From NCBI GenBank assembly GCA_900465665.1, contig UBJO01000046.1:1-64000 (forward strand): 64,000 nt of DNA, in the 5' to 3' direction. Positions within the stretch are counted from its first letter, which is position 1. Each line of letters begins with the position of its first letter. Positions 1 to 8,296 of this stretch are shown here, in pieces. Source of the stretch: Hyphomicrobiales bacterium (GTDB lineage: Bacteria; Pseudomonadota; Alphaproteobacteria; Rhizobiales; Rhizobiaceae). The position numbers and the translations under genes are program-made. The notes beneath the pieces are model-generated. The model was not told where the DNA came from. It saw nothing but the letters and a program-made list of their open reading frames with translations, and ran no database searches.

Positions 1-472
1 CCAATGGGCCACCATGTGGGCGGGGGCCGGGCGGTGGGCGAAGCGCATCCGTTTTTCCGTCGCCATGCACAATATAGCTTGCGCGAAGGAACCCATCGTC
101 AAACCTTCCCTGAACGGTGACAGGCTCGTCTAGCGCGACAAGCTTTCCATCATCTCCAGCAGGGCCGGTCTCGATCAGCGCTCGGCCGCTAGCATCCTGC
201 ACGATGAACTTGTTTCCATAGATCTCTGCAACGTTGCCCTTGATCGTCACGATGGCGTTGCTGTCTTTCAGGCTCGTGATCACGACAGGGGTCAACGGCG
301 CCATTTCCACGTTAGGCCTGGTGAGCTTCATTGCCGTTGCGCCGCCTGCTGCACCGACTGCTAGGACAACGAACGCCGAGATGGCGAACGCCGCAAAGTG
401 CTTGGTGGGGCGCCCGGGGGACGCGTTCTTCTCGTTCTCGCGGGGATTTGGCGAGCTATCTTCGATGGACAT
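1..472 (-). CDS. Exported OB-fold-like protein, 3' end cut by window edge
   Basis: The frame opens at ATG 470-472 (reverse strand) and runs off the left edge, giving about 157 residues. A charged N-terminus of some 24 residues precedes one hydrophobic helix (about residues 26-46, rich in Ala/Gly/Val), so it is probably membrane-anchored or exported. The rest reads like a small beta-barrel (NAIVTIKGNVAEIYGNKFIV, then LDEPVTVQGRFDDG), as in OB-fold stress or nucleic-acid-binding domains of the YgiW/YdeI kind. This is inference from pattern. It is divergent from the two-component pair at 610-2636, about 140 bases away, so it may be a target of that pair. Confidence 0.6.
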   Translation of the reverse strand, partial: MSIEDSSPNPRENEKNASPGRPTKHFAAFAISAFVVLAVGAAGGATAMKLTRPNVEMAPLTPVVITSLKDSNAIVTIKGNVAEIYGNKFIVQDASGRALIETGPAGDDGKLVALDEPVTVQGRFDDGFLRASYIVHGDGKTDALRPPPGPRPHGGPL

Positions 473-609
473 CACAGTGTCTCCTGTTGGTTTTGACAGG
501 GTGACGATACGATTTTCGGTCCACACGCAGACTGAATGACACGGTTCAGTTTCAGTTAAGCGAATTCGCCCTAGTTCATGGTGAGACTATAAACAGCTTC
601 CGGGTATTC

Positions 610-1275
610 ATGCGAATTCTCCTTGTTGAGGACGATGCCGACCTCTCCCACCAAATTGCAGCCGCCCTACGGTCGCAGAACTTCGTCGTTGATCTCGCTC
701 GAAACGGCGAAGACGGCGAGCACGCCGGGCTCACAGAGATATTTGACGCGGCCGTCCTGGATCTTGGCCTTCCGAAGATCGATGGTGTCGCGGTTTTAAA
801 ATCATGGCGGGACGCGGGGCGTACGCTTCCTGTTGTAGTGCTGACGGCCCGTGACGGCTGGCCGGACAAAGTCGCTGCATTCAAGGCTGGAGCGGACGAT
901 TTCCTGACAAAGCCTTTTCGGGTCGAGGAGCTCGTCCTTCGGCTGCGCGCCCTCGTTCGGCGCTCGGCGGGCCACGCTGCGTCCGTCATCACCTGTGGCG
1001 ACCTGTCGTTCGATGCCCAGCTCGGCACATTTGAGCTCGCAGGACTACCGTTGAAGCTAACGGCCTTCGAGTGGCGTGTACTCTCATGCCTGATGTTGCG
1101 AAAGGAGGTCATCGTGGATCGCAGAGAACTCATCGAGCGGGTCTATGAAGGCGACGCGGATGTTGATTCCAACTCAATCGAAGTCATCGTCGCGCGGCTT
1201 CGACGAAAGATTGGTACCGACAGGATCGAGACAGAACGCGGACGCGGCTACATGCTGACGGCAAACAGCAAATGA
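610..1275 (+). CDS. OmpR/PhoB-type response regulator
   Basis: A 221-residue DNA-binding response regulator. The receiver domain (about 1-115) starts MRILLVEDDAD and has the phospho-acceptor Asp in AAVLDLGLPKIDG, the Thr of VVLTARDG and the Lys of FLTKPF. The C-terminal winged helix (about 125-218) carries LTAFEWRVLSCLM and the recognition segment SNSIEVIVARLRRKIG. Its stop overlaps the start of the kinase at 1272 (ATGA), so the two are translationally coupled and are a cognate pair. Size and sequence style resemble PhoP-like or FeuP-like rhizobial regulators, but I cannot assign the exact orthologue. Confidence 0.93.
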   Translation: MRILLVEDDADLSHQIAAALRSQNFVVDLARNGEDGEHAGLTEIFDAAVLDLGLPKIDGVAVLKSWRDAGRTLPVVVLTARDGWPDKVAAFKAGADDFLTKPFRVEELVLRLRALVRRSAGHAASVITCGDLSFDAQLGTFELAGLPLKLTAFEWRVLSCLMLRKEVIVDRRELIERVYEGDADVDSNSIEVIVARLRRKIGTDRIETERGRGYMLTANSK

Positions 1276-2636
1276 TCGCGTCGCGTTTGCGAAATCCGCA
1301 AACAATTGCGGGGCGCCTCATCGTTTTTTCGATATTCTATGCCCTTGCAGCACTGGTAGTTGCTTGCGTCGTCCTCGCCCTTATCGTTGCCAATGTGGTC
1401 AGGGATCAGGTCGACCAGCGGCTGAGCGTGCAGATCGAAGCTGTCAGGGGCAGTATAAAGATTGGCCCCGATGGTTCGCTTGCGGTTGACGGTAACCTTG
1501 ACGGCCCGCCGTTCGATCGGCCCGGGTCTGGATGGTATTGGCAGGTGAGCACTGCTGGAAAGCGTTTGACCTCCAGTTCTCTTTCTGGAGCGAACTTGTC
1601 GAACCCTCCGCAGCCCGTTGATTGGCGCAACCTGCTGACTGGAACCCCACGAGCGGGCGCCGGACGGGACAACCGCGGGCAAAACCTGCATTTCCTGACC
1701 TCGCAGTCGTTCACTGCAGGAGGCGAGGTCGAGATCATCGCCACCGCACCGCGCTCGGCTCTTGTCATGCCCGTACTACGGGCACTGTTATTTCTCGTCC
1801 CGGCAATGCTCGTGTTGGGTGGGCTGCTCGTTGTCGGCATCCTGCTTCAGGTCCGTTACGGTCTTTCGCCTCTTCGAACGCTGGCTGAGAAGGTTGCCGA
1901 CGTTTCGTCCGGTCAATCAAGGGGACTTGATGAGCCTCAGGCGGAGGAGTTGCGCCCGCTCGTTGGGGAGATCAATCGCTTGGTAGAGCAAAACCAGCTG
2001 CGGATTGCCGAAACACGGCTCCAATTTGCAAACATGGCGCATGGTCTCAAAACCCCCGTGGCAAGTCTCTATCTCGCTTTGAACGATGACGCTGATCCGA
2101 CCGGAGAGGCGCGTCTGCAAGTCGAAAGGATCGACCGTCAGATTAAACATCACCTGGCAAGGGCCAGGGCAGGGGTGTCAGCGGCAGGTTTCGCTCCCAC
2201 TACCCAGCTTCGCTCGCATGTCGATGATATCGTGGCGATGATGCAGAAACTGTATGTAGACAGGCAGCTGACTATCTCAAACCAGCTGGATGAGACCCTA
2301 AGCGTCGCGTGCGCCCCCGAAGACGTCGACGAGATACTGGGGGCAATTATCGATAACGCGTGCAAGTGGGCGAACTCGTCCGTTCGAATAGCCGGCGCGC
2401 AAGATCGCGGCGAAATCGCAATTGTCGTCGCCGACGACGGTCCCGGCATTAACAGCGACGACTTGACTGACGTTTTGAGCCCAGGTGTTCGCTTAGACGA
2501 GACCGTGCCGGGGGACGGCTTCGGTCTATCGATAGCCAAGGAAGTTTCGGGGCTTTACGGCGGCCGTCTCGTGCTGCAGGACATGCCCGAGGGAGGTCTG
2601 TCGGCTACGGTCGTGCTACCGAAACCGACAAGCTGA
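1272..2636 (+). CDS. Sensor histidine kinase, partner of the 610-1275 regulator
   Basis: A 454-residue membrane kinase. TM1 lies about residues 17-42, a periplasmic sensor about 43-165, TM2 about 167-192, then a HAMP-like linker. The phospho-acceptor His is in NMAHGLKTPVASL. The ATP-binding domain has an N box (IIDNACKWA), G1 (DDGPGI) and G2 (GDGFGLSIAKEV). This is the classical PhoQ/FeuQ-type layout (HisKA plus HATPase_c), unlike the HWE kinases elsewhere in the window. The start codon overlaps the regulator stop. The sensed signal cannot be read from the sequence. Confidence 0.92.
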   Translation: MIASRLRNPQTIAGRLIVFSIFYALAALVVACVVLALIVANVVRDQVDQRLSVQIEAVRGSIKIGPDGSLAVDGNLDGPPFDRPGSGWYWQVSTAGKRLTSSSLSGANLSNPPQPVDWRNLLTGTPRAGAGRDNRGQNLHFLTSQSFTAGGEVEIIATAPRSALVMPVLRALLFLVPAMLVLGGLLVVGILLQVRYGLSPLRTLAEKVADVSSGQSRGLDEPQAEELRPLVGEINRLVEQNQLRIAETRLQFANMAHGLKTPVASLYLALNDDADPTGEARLQVERIDRQIKHHLARARAGVSAAGFAPTTQLRSHVDDIVAMMQKLYVDRQLTISNQLDETLSVACAPEDVDEILGAIIDNACKWANSSVRIAGAQDRGEIAIVVADDGPGINSDDLTDVLSPGVRLDETVPGDGFGLSIAKEVSGLYGGRLVLQDMPEGGLSATVVLPKPTS

Positions 2637-2648
2637 GTCCTAGCAAGA

Positions 2649-3218
2649 TCAGGGGTTGATCTCTCGCGCATCCACCAATTCGCTACCGGATCCATATAAA
2701 AACATCGCCCGCCGATTGCCACCGCGCTTCAATTGAAACCAATCAAGTTGAAAAGCCTGAAATACGATAACACCAAAAACAAACTTTCCTTTTTCGCCAC
2801 CAGCACTGGCCGTCCCAAGCTCCACGTCGGCCGATGACTCTCCCGGAGGGCCACCAGTGTAGGTCGACCGCGTCCATTGCGACAGCCTATCCCACGCGTC
2901 TGCCGCTTTGGGGCTCCCTGGCCCATGGCGTTCGGCCTTGCCGCGCAATCGAAGTTGCTGACCACGCGCCGCGTCAAACGCCAACACCGTCACTGCTGGA
3001 TTGGCGCTCACTTCGCGCCATTTCGCGGAGCGAATATCCGTGTGGATCTCGATCGTGCGGTCTTCACGGTTCGCGGCCCGAAGGACCACCAGGCGAGCCT
3101 GCGGATGTCCGTCGCGATCGACCGTACAAAAGTTCAGGTAGCGCAAGGCTGAGCCGGAGTCCGTACCTGCTCGTTCGAGATTGATCCAAGCGGCTTTATC
3201 AAGTTCAATCAGGGTCAA
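2649..3218 (-). CDS. Pyridoxamine 5'-phosphate oxidase-family flavoprotein
   Basis: A 189-residue split-barrel flavoprotein related to PdxH. Family hallmarks visible are RYLNFCTVDRDGHPQARLVV, the RTIEIHTDIRSAKWREV segment (FMN-phosphate region) and the C-terminal DWFQLKRGGNRRAMF, equivalent to the PdxH substrate-binding tail. A TTG start at 3218 is chosen because GGAGG sits six bases upstream; the TTG six bases earlier abuts the Shine-Dalgarno. It is convergent with the kinase, which ends 13 bases away. General PNPOx-like oxidase or reductase is safer than vitamin B6 synthesis, since a housekeeping pdxH would normally be elsewhere. Confidence 0.82.
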   Translation of the reverse strand: MTLIELDKAAWINLERAGTDSGSALRYLNFCTVDRDGHPQARLVVLRAANREDRTIEIHTDIRSAKWREVSANPAVTVLAFDAARGQQLRLRGKAERHGPGSPKAADAWDRLSQWTRSTYTGGPPGESSADVELGTASAGGEKGKFVFGVIVFQAFQLDWFQLKRGGNRRAMFLYGSGSELVDAREINP

Positions 3219-3539
3219 CTTCAACCTCCAAAGAAATGGCGCGATAGTAGAACCTACGCACGACCAGCGAGCGTGAACATCGCGATCATCAGCTCGAAAA
3301 ATGCTAGGTATCGATACGGTCCTCTAAGTCAATCTCGTAAGTTTCAGCCTTTTCGACGCAGTTGGTCCCGTGAGAAACTGCCACATTCGCGGCAGCCAAT
3401 TATATCGGAGCGCAGGCGCATAGTGGCTCACCCGACTGTCGAGGCTATAGGGCCCCATGCTCCAGCAAGATGGAGGGGACGGCCAGGCGAGTGATTGGCG
3501 AAGGCCAGCACGTTGTCGTCTCAGAAAGAAGGCCGGCCG

Positions 3540-3564
3540 GGAACTTACTTGTTTGCTGACAATT
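3540..3564 (+). promoter_or_regulatory. GGAAC-N16-AATT, EcfG/RpoE2-like promoter
   Basis: GGAAC at 3540-3544 and AATT at 3561-3564, ending 25 bases before the ATG at 3589. It fits GGAAC-N18-TT, the minimal RpoE2 pattern, with a weak -10. Confidence 0.4.
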
Positions 3565-3588
3565 CTATTCCTGTCAAAGGAGTGGAAA

Positions 3589-3900
3589 ATGTCAGACAGC
3601 AAGACCAAGACCGTTACAGCAACTTTCGAAACGCGGGAAGCTGCGGACCTCGCGATCGAGCACCTGGTGCAAAAAATCGGTATTGAAAGGACAGATGTGT
3701 TCGTTCGTGCCGCTGGTCGTCATAATTCCTCGGGTGTTGACGTCAGCGGTGGCGACGCTCCCTCAGCCACTGAACATGGACGAGACGATGCCAAGCTCAG
3801 CGGCGAGATCGAAGTATCAGCGGACATAACTGCGGACAATATCACCGCACTCCACCGAACATTCGGCGATCTAGGAGCGCTGCGCGTCACCGCAAAGTGA
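3589..3900 (+). CDS. Small conserved hypothetical protein, stress-type
   Basis: A 103-residue cytoplasmic protein starting MSDSKTKTVTATFETREAAD. The start is set by AAAGGAG seven bases upstream of ATG 3589; an in-frame upstream extension lacks a ribosome site. The layout suggests a ferredoxin-like alpha/beta fold: a beta strand, a helix (DLAIEHLVQKIG), and a closing beta segment ending LRVTAK, as in small proteins that modulate heat or stress responses. No catalytic motif is visible. A GGAAC-type promoter precedes it and a DUF2945 gene follows 42 bases downstream, so both may be general-stress genes. Confidence 0.75.
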   Translation: MSDSKTKTVTATFETREAADLAIEHLVQKIGIERTDVFVRAAGRHNSSGVDVSGGDAPSATEHGRDDAKLSGEIEVSADITADNITALHRTFGDLGALRVTAK

Positions 3901-3942
3901 CGGGTCAGCCCGAATATTTTTCAGTGTTGCACGGGGGAAATT

Positions 3943-4155
3943 GTGAGCAAAGACCTGAAAAAGGGTGACCATGTCACCTGGAAAACCAGCCAGGGCGAAA
4001 CGACGGGCACCGTCGTCAAGAAACAAACCAGTCCAACGAAGATCAAGGGTCACGACGTCAAAGCGTCCCAATCAGATCCGCAGATCATCGTTGAGAGTTC
4101 GAAGACCGGCGCCAAGGCAGCTCATAAGCCCAGCGCACTCAAGAAGAAGTCATAG
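3943..4155 (+). CDS. DUF2945 / HVA1-type TUDOR-like small protein
   Basis: A 70-residue protein beginning KKGDHVTWKTSQGETTGTVV, the signature of the DUF2945 family (a small SH3/Tudor-like barrel), with a Lys-rich tail ending KKKS. The start is GTG at 3943 preceded by GGGGGAAA. Family members are uncharacterised small basic proteins, often next to stress genes, as here. It lies 42 bases behind the 3589-3900 gene and probably shares its transcript. Confidence 0.8.
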   Translation: MSKDLKKGDHVTWKTSQGETTGTVVKKQTSPTKIKGHDVKASQSDPQIIVESSKTGAKAAHKPSALKKKS

Positions 4156-4685
4156 GCCAGCCGGCCCAAATGACTAACTCTCAGGCATCTGGTGAATGAG
4201 GCGTCTTTAGTTCCACGTGGCGACTGACGACACCGTGTACAATTAGGTGAGAGGCTCTGGATAGGGAGCGCCCATTTTCTTGGTCTTGGACGTCGGCCGA
4301 GGAACGCTGCTGTGCGTCGGTGTCGTGGCCGGCTGATGCCGCCTCAGGGTATTCAGGCGATGAGGGAGTGCTGGCAGGCCTATAGGTGCCTTTTTGCAAG
4401 CACTGGACGTCCTAGACGGCCGTCAGCGCGCACGAGTAACGGATGAGCGTTGCATTTGCGCGTCCATATGGCTTCCGTCTCCCTCTCCTCGGACGCGGTT
4501 CTCGGACAGGGGCAGCAACTGCCTAATTGGCAGGGTCGCTAGATTCTGGTCGCCTCTGGTGAAAAAGCACATTGAGTTCGCCTAAATAAGCCAGCTGCTA
4601 GGCCAGCACTCGGATCCACCAAGGCAAAGCACTGAAACCATGTTTCTCAGGCGCGACATGGCTCATTTTTCGCGCGTGCATCTCA
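4156..4685. other. Intergenic stretch without recognisable gene
   Basis: About 530 bases between the DUF2945 gene and a convergent small secreted protein. Open frames here are short, lack ribosome sites and have no protein-like composition. No tRNA, clear terminator or repeat was seen. Confidence 0.5.
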
Positions 4686-5009
4686 TCAGAGCGAATTATC
4701 AGGGATGATGAAGTTTCCGTCCAGCCGATCGACGTTCTCACAAAAGAGGACCGGGCATGACCGGTCTCGCGTAGGGACCCGCTTCCATTCGGCATATTCG
4801 TTTGCGTCGCAATATCGGCTATTACGCACGAACCGATCATAGAGTGGTAGGCCGCGCGGCGAGGTCCAGCGAAATATTACCGCACCCTGGTCATGGACCG
4901 CGGCACGCGCCTGATCACATGTTATCTTCAGCGGGCTCAGGCGAGAGATCGCTGCTGCAGGTGAGGCTGCCAGCAAGATGGCAATAACGATGACTGACTT
5001 CTTGTGCAT
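4686..5009 (-). CDS. Small secreted hypothetical protein
   Basis: A 107-residue protein with a clear Sec signal peptide (MHKKSVIVIAILLAASPAAA, cleavage near residue 20). The mature part has four Cys residues (CDQAR, RYCDA, RSCPV, LFCEN), compatible with two periplasmic disulfides, and the segment GLPLYDRFVRNSRYC. A GAGG ribosome site precedes the ATG by seven bases. A textbook EcfG promoter lies 27 bases upstream of the start, so it is probably an envelope protein of the general stress response. No function can be assigned. Confidence 0.8.
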   Translation of the reverse strand: MHKKSVIVIAILLAASPAAAISRLSPLKITCDQARAAVHDQGAVIFRWTSPRGLPLYDRFVRNSRYCDANEYAEWKRVPTRDRSCPVLFCENVDRLDGNFIIPDNSL

Positions 5010-5035
5010 GATTGGACCTCGATTGTTTTATCTGA

Positions 5036-5060
5036 AACGACACCGAGGCTCAACAGTTCC
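5036..5060 (-). promoter_or_regulatory. GGAAC-N16-CGTT, EcfG/RpoE2 promoter
   Basis: On the reverse strand GGAAC (5056-5060) and CGTT (5036-5039) are spaced by exactly 16 bases, the alphaproteobacterial general-stress consensus, 27 bases before the ATG of the secreted protein at 4686-5009. Confidence 0.72.
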
Positions 5061-5332
5061 AGAAACAAGATGTTTCGCCTATTCCCTTTACTTGGAGGGT
5101 AGAAATCCCCGAGCCGCTCTTGTCCCCAAGAGACCGTAGGTTGTCCGAGGCGTGGTTTGCCCCCGTCATCCCGGAGGCGTAAACGTGGTTGGCCTCTGCT
5201 TGGCTCATCGTTCCTAAAGAGTTCAACACTCCCGCCACCACAATGCCACACATTAAGAGGCGAAAAGCGTATCAAAGGGCGCGGCGGGACGACCTCCTGT
5301 TCGTGATCATCAAGTTCGAACGACTGGGCCGC

Positions 5333-5575
5333 CTATCGACTTTGTGGCGGGCGGGTGTGATCAACAACTGCGCTTTCGCTGCCACCTTCTTCGGTGTTGG
5401 GACGCGCCGCCAAGCTATGCTTGAGGGCCGCGGTGGTCATCTTGCCTTGCTTGTAAACTTCAATCATTTCCGCGTGTCGTTCGGTGGCAGCAGCGATTGA
5501 AACTGGATCGACAATACCCAGCTCCGCCATGACTGCATGTATCAAATCTGACGTTGTTTTCGTAGGCTCTGCCAT
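5333..5575 (-). CDS. Small hypothetical protein
   Basis: An 80-residue soluble protein starting MAEPTKTTSDLIHAVMAELG. The start at 5575 is fixed by AAGGAGG five to six bases upstream; the longer frame to 5605 would place the Shine-Dalgarno inside the gene. It is mostly helical and ends in a polar tail (HTRPPQSR). No domain is recognised. It has its own EcfG-type promoter at 5628-5652, so a general-stress role is likely. Confidence 0.75.
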   Translation of the reverse strand: MAEPTKTTSDLIHAVMAELGIVDPVSIAAATERHAEMIEVYKQGKMTTAALKHSLAARPNTEEGGSESAVVDHTRPPQSR

Positions 5576-5627
5576 TGAGGCCTCCTTGTTGCTGAACGGT
5601 CGCAAACGACGATGTCACTTCATCCAC

Positions 5628-5652
5628 AACGACCAGTCGGCTCCATCGTTCC
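5628..5652 (-). promoter_or_regulatory. GGAAC-N16-CGTT, EcfG/RpoE2 promoter
   Basis: On the reverse strand GGAAC (5648-5652) and CGTT (5628-5631) with a 16-base spacer, 53 bases upstream of the start at 5575. A full consensus match. Confidence 0.7.
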
Positions 5653-5799
5653 GATACTTGCTCTGTCCGCGGTCGCGGCGTTCGGTCCGAGAAACCGATG
5701 AAGGTCAGGAGGCCGCGCGGCGGATGCAGTTGGGCCACACGAAGTGGCCGTGCGATGGATCCGCGTTGCTGGGATACATGCTGCACTCCGTCGCTTCCA

Positions 5800-6840
5800 T
5801 CATGCTTTCGCGCTGTCGATCTGGAAGATCGCTGTGTTATCCTGGACCTCACGCAAGCCCTTGTACGACGCGTGACGAAGATTGCCATCGTCCGTCCATC
5901 CACGAAAATTGATCTCGGCAATGAGCGTCGGCTGTGCGAAGACCAAATTCTTCCCCCTGATCGGAACCGCCGGCCTTTTGGTCTTCAACCTGTCGAGGGT
6001 CTGCTTGAGATAGAAGGCATCAGCTTCCTTGAAACCTGTCCCAACGGAACCGACTGACTTCCATCCTTCTCCATCACGAGCCGCGAGGAGCAAGCTGCCG
6101 ATACCACCTCGCGCGGCACTGCTCTGCTCATACCCGATTACAACGAAACTTTCACTTCGAACGCATTTGATTTTAAGCCAGTCGCCTGTACGCCCAGAAC
6201 GATACTTGCTCTCTCGATGTTTGGCGATGATGCCTTCGAGCCCGTGTGCGCAGGCGGCTTGAAGCAGCGTCTCACCGTCGCCCTCGACTTCTTCGGAGAG
6301 CTGTACCGCGCCGCTACTTCTGGCAAGCAAATCGGCCAGTAAATGACGCCGGACGAACAGCTCAGTGTTTGTCAGGATATGTCCATCAAAATACAACAGA
6401 TCGAAGGCAAAAAACACGGCTTCATCCGACGCTCGCTTGCCTCCCCGGCCGCCCAGTGAACGCTGGAGGGCCCCGAAATCCGATCGACCTTTGTTGTCCA
6501 GAACAACCGCCTCGCCGTCAAGTATCGCCGTGCCGACCCCGAGTTTTCTGGCTGAGGCAGCGATGGCCGGGAACCGATGCGTCCAGTCATGGCCTCCGCG
6601 CGTCAAAATGCGGACACCACTGGGCTCGATGTGCACCGACACCCGATAGCCATCAAATTTCACCTCGAAAGCCCAGTCGGGGCCGACGGGCGCTTTCGAT
6701 TTGAGAAGTGCTAGAGCCGGTTCAATCCGGGAGGGCATTTCATCAAACGGAAGGTTTGGTTGCGCAGGGTCGCGCGGCCGCTTGGGCTTGGATTTCGCGA
6801 CCTGATCATCGCGAAGGAGCGGCTTCGATCGACTACGCAT
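5800..6840 (-). CDS. ATP-dependent DNA ligase (LigD ligase-domain type)
   Basis: A 346-residue stand-alone ligase. The nucleotidyltransferase domain (about 30-220) has motif I FEVKFDGYR with the adenylated Lys, motif III VFFAFDLLYFDG, motif IV GLEGIIAKH and motif V DWLKIKC. An OB-fold domain follows (about 230-340, FVVIGYEQSS, then the RGWTDDGNLRHASYKGLRE region). The phosphoesterase and polymerase domains of full-length LigD are absent, and no Ku gene is in the window. Rhizobia carry several LigD/Ku paralogues, some known to be stress-induced through RpoE2, and a GGAAC motif sits 40 bases upstream. A role in non-homologous end joining is likely but inferred. Confidence 0.9.
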   Translation of the reverse strand: MRSRSKPLLRDDQVAKSKPKRPRDPAQPNLPFDEMPSRIEPALALLKSKAPVGPDWAFEVKFDGYRVSVHIEPSGVRILTRGGHDWTHRFPAIAASARKLGVGTAILDGEAVVLDNKGRSDFGALQRSLGGRGGKRASDEAVFFAFDLLYFDGHILTNTELFVRRHLLADLLARSSGAVQLSEEVEGDGETLLQAACAHGLEGIIAKHRESKYRSGRTGDWLKIKCVRSESFVVIGYEQSSAARGGIGSLLLAARDGEGWKSVGSVGTGFKEADAFYLKQTLDRLKTKRPAVPIRGKNLVFAQPTLIAEINFRGWTDDGNLRHASYKGLREVQDNTAIFQIDSAKA

Positions 6841-6879
6841 AAGAATGATCCCTGTCGAAGACTTACCCTACTGCGACTC

Positions 6880-6904
6880 AATCATTTCGGAGGTGATTCG
6901 TTCC
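6880..6904 (-). promoter_or_regulatory. GGAAC-N16-GATT, possible EcfG/RpoE2 promoter
   Basis: On the reverse strand GGAAC (6900-6904), 16 bases, then GATT (6880-6883), 40 bases before the ligase start. Only the minimal GGAAC-N18-TT pattern is met. Confidence 0.4.
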
Positions 6905-7199
6905 GCAGCGCGAAGTCTGCTGGTAGGCGTCGTTTCCAGTCCATCCCTTTCGATCTGCAAGCATTCTTACGCTGGCTTGCTCGGGCGACCCAATGTTGCC
7001 CAGAGCTCGGTGCATGCAAATCCGCCAGCACAGAGCTCGAACCGGCTTGACCGATGCTGGCTTCCGCCTCCTTTTATGACGATCATTGCTGTCACGAATT
7101 TGTCACGCAGCATGAAAGTTGCCGCCGCCCAAAGTCGAACGTCTTGCCAGGAATCGCAGTTTTCTCTGAGATAGGCAGACAAAAATCAGGGCACTTGGA
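6905..7199. other. Intergenic, one doubtful reverse ORF
   Basis: Apart from the motif upstream of the ligase, I see only a 71-codon reverse frame (6967-7182, TTG start, no ribosome site) with a passable composition (DVRLWAAATFMLRDKFVTAM). It could be a small gene, but nothing decides it. Confidence 0.3.
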
Positions 7200-7502
7200 A
7201 TGTTGAAGTTGATCGAAGGTGGATTAAGCCAATCCAAAACTCAGGCTGCAGGTGAGAAGGAGCAAATCCAGGCCGAAGGTCAAAGGCGCATGCGGCAGGC
7301 GGGCGTGGACCGTTTTTTGGCACGCGAGAAACTGACGGGCATCGCTATGCCCAGCACAATCCGGGTGTTCATGCTGCAGGTGGAGTTTGCGGTCGAAGCT
7401 TTATCCAGACTATCTCCCATCCCGAGCAACATAATGGACGATGGGTACTGGCCTACATGCAATAGGGCTGCCCCGTTCGAGGCAGCCCTGATCAGGCGTT
7501 AG
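7200..7502 (+). CDS. Hypothetical small protein
   Basis: A 100-codon frame. The central part (RFLAREKLTGIAMPSTIRVF, then EFAVEALSRLSPIPSNIMDD) has protein-like composition and helical periodicity, while the last dozen residues come from the hairpin at 7464-7489. The start is uncertain: ATG 7200 has only a weak GGA upstream and ATG 7290 is an alternative. It is convergent with the DUF892 gene, overlapping its stop by three to four bases. No family is recognised. Confidence 0.4.
   Translation: MLKLIEGGLSQSKTQAAGEKEQIQAEGQRRMRQAGVDRFLAREKLTGIAMPSTIRVFMLQVEFAVEALSRLSPIPSNIMDDGYWPTCNRAAPFEAALIRR
7464..7489. terminator. Hairpin between convergent genes
   Basis: Perfect nine-base stem AGGGCTGCC / GGCAGCCCT with an eight-base loop, at the 3' ends of both convergent genes. 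No T tract, so it may work as a bidirectional terminator or 3' stabiliser. Confidence 0.5.
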
Positions 7503-8011
7503 GCTGCTTTGGCGCCCTTCGCGTTCGCTGCCGTCTCGGCAAGCTGCGTCAATTTCTGATCCGTCGCTTCCTCTTCTTCGAGGTTTGCCTGGAGGAGCGG
7601 GACTGCGTCCTTCAAGCCAAGCTGGGTGGCCCAGGCGATCAGAGTGCCGTAACGCGCGATCTCGTAGTGCTCTACCGCCTGAGCCGAGGAAATCAAACCA
7701 GCGTCCAGGGCAGGGGAGCCCTTGAACTCTTCCATGATTTCCTCGCCCTCGGAGATGATCCCCTGGATCGCTTCGCAAGTCTTGCCACGGGCAGGCTTGC
7801 CAAGAAGTTCGAAAACCTGTTCCAGGCGTTCGATCTGACCCTGGGTCTCATCGCGATGCTGAAGGAAACCCGCCTTGCCTTCTTCGGACTGCGCAGCGCG
7901 GGCCATCTTTGGCAATGCCTTCAAAATCTGCTTCTCGGCGAAGTAGATGTCCTTGAGCGTATCAAGAAACAGATCATCAAGCGTTTTCGTGTTGGTCTTG
8001 GTGGTAGCCAT
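7499..8011 (-). CDS. DUF892 (YciE/YciF-type) ferritin-like protein
   Basis: A 170-residue four-helix-bundle protein with family features TLDDLFLDTLKDIYFAEKQI near the N-terminus, LPKMARAAQS, HRDETQGQIERLEQVFELLG, and VEHYEIARYGTLIAWATQLG near the C-terminus. E and H residues of these helices are the putative metal ligands. The start at 8011 is chosen because AAGGAGG lies five to six bases upstream; the ATG three bases earlier would be too close. YciF proteins accumulate under osmotic and stationary stress, which agrees with the candidate stress promoter at 8040-8064. Confidence 0.92.
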   Translation of the reverse strand: MATTKTNTKTLDDLFLDTLKDIYFAEKQILKALPKMARAAQSEEGKAGFLQHRDETQGQIERLEQVFELLGKPARGKTCEAIQGIISEGEEIMEEFKGSPALDAGLISSAQAVEHYEIARYGTLIAWATQLGLKDAVPLLQANLEEEEATDQKLTQLAETAANAKGAKAA

Positions 8012-8039
8012 CATGTCCTCCTTTGAAATGACGTTGGAA

Positions 8040-8064
8040 AACACGTTTGGCGAGAAGCGGTTCC
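8040..8064 (-). promoter_or_regulatory. GGAAC-N16-TGTT, EcfG/RpoE2-like promoter
   Basis: On the reverse strand GGAAC (8060-8064), 16 bases, TGTT (8040-8043), 29 bases before the DUF892 start. One mismatch to CGTT. Confidence 0.5.
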
Positions 8065-8296
8065 AATGCTACCGCCAAATCCCGCGCGTATTCTCGCCTC
8101 TGTACCTTAGCGTACATAAGGTTACAGCTCGCAGATGATGGTCCCTGATGCTCGAATTGCGCCTTCGATCGCGCACAAAGACTGGCCGTAACAACGGCAT
8201 CCACAACCTTGGGTAATCTACACCTGACGCATATCAACATTCCCTCAGGTATTTAGTCTGGTCGAGAGTTCGAATTTCTTTTGATTAAGTACGGTC

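Noticed and set aside
5050-5253. 67-codon reverse frame between two stress genes
   Set aside because: It covers the promoter of the secreted-protein gene and has no ribosome site.
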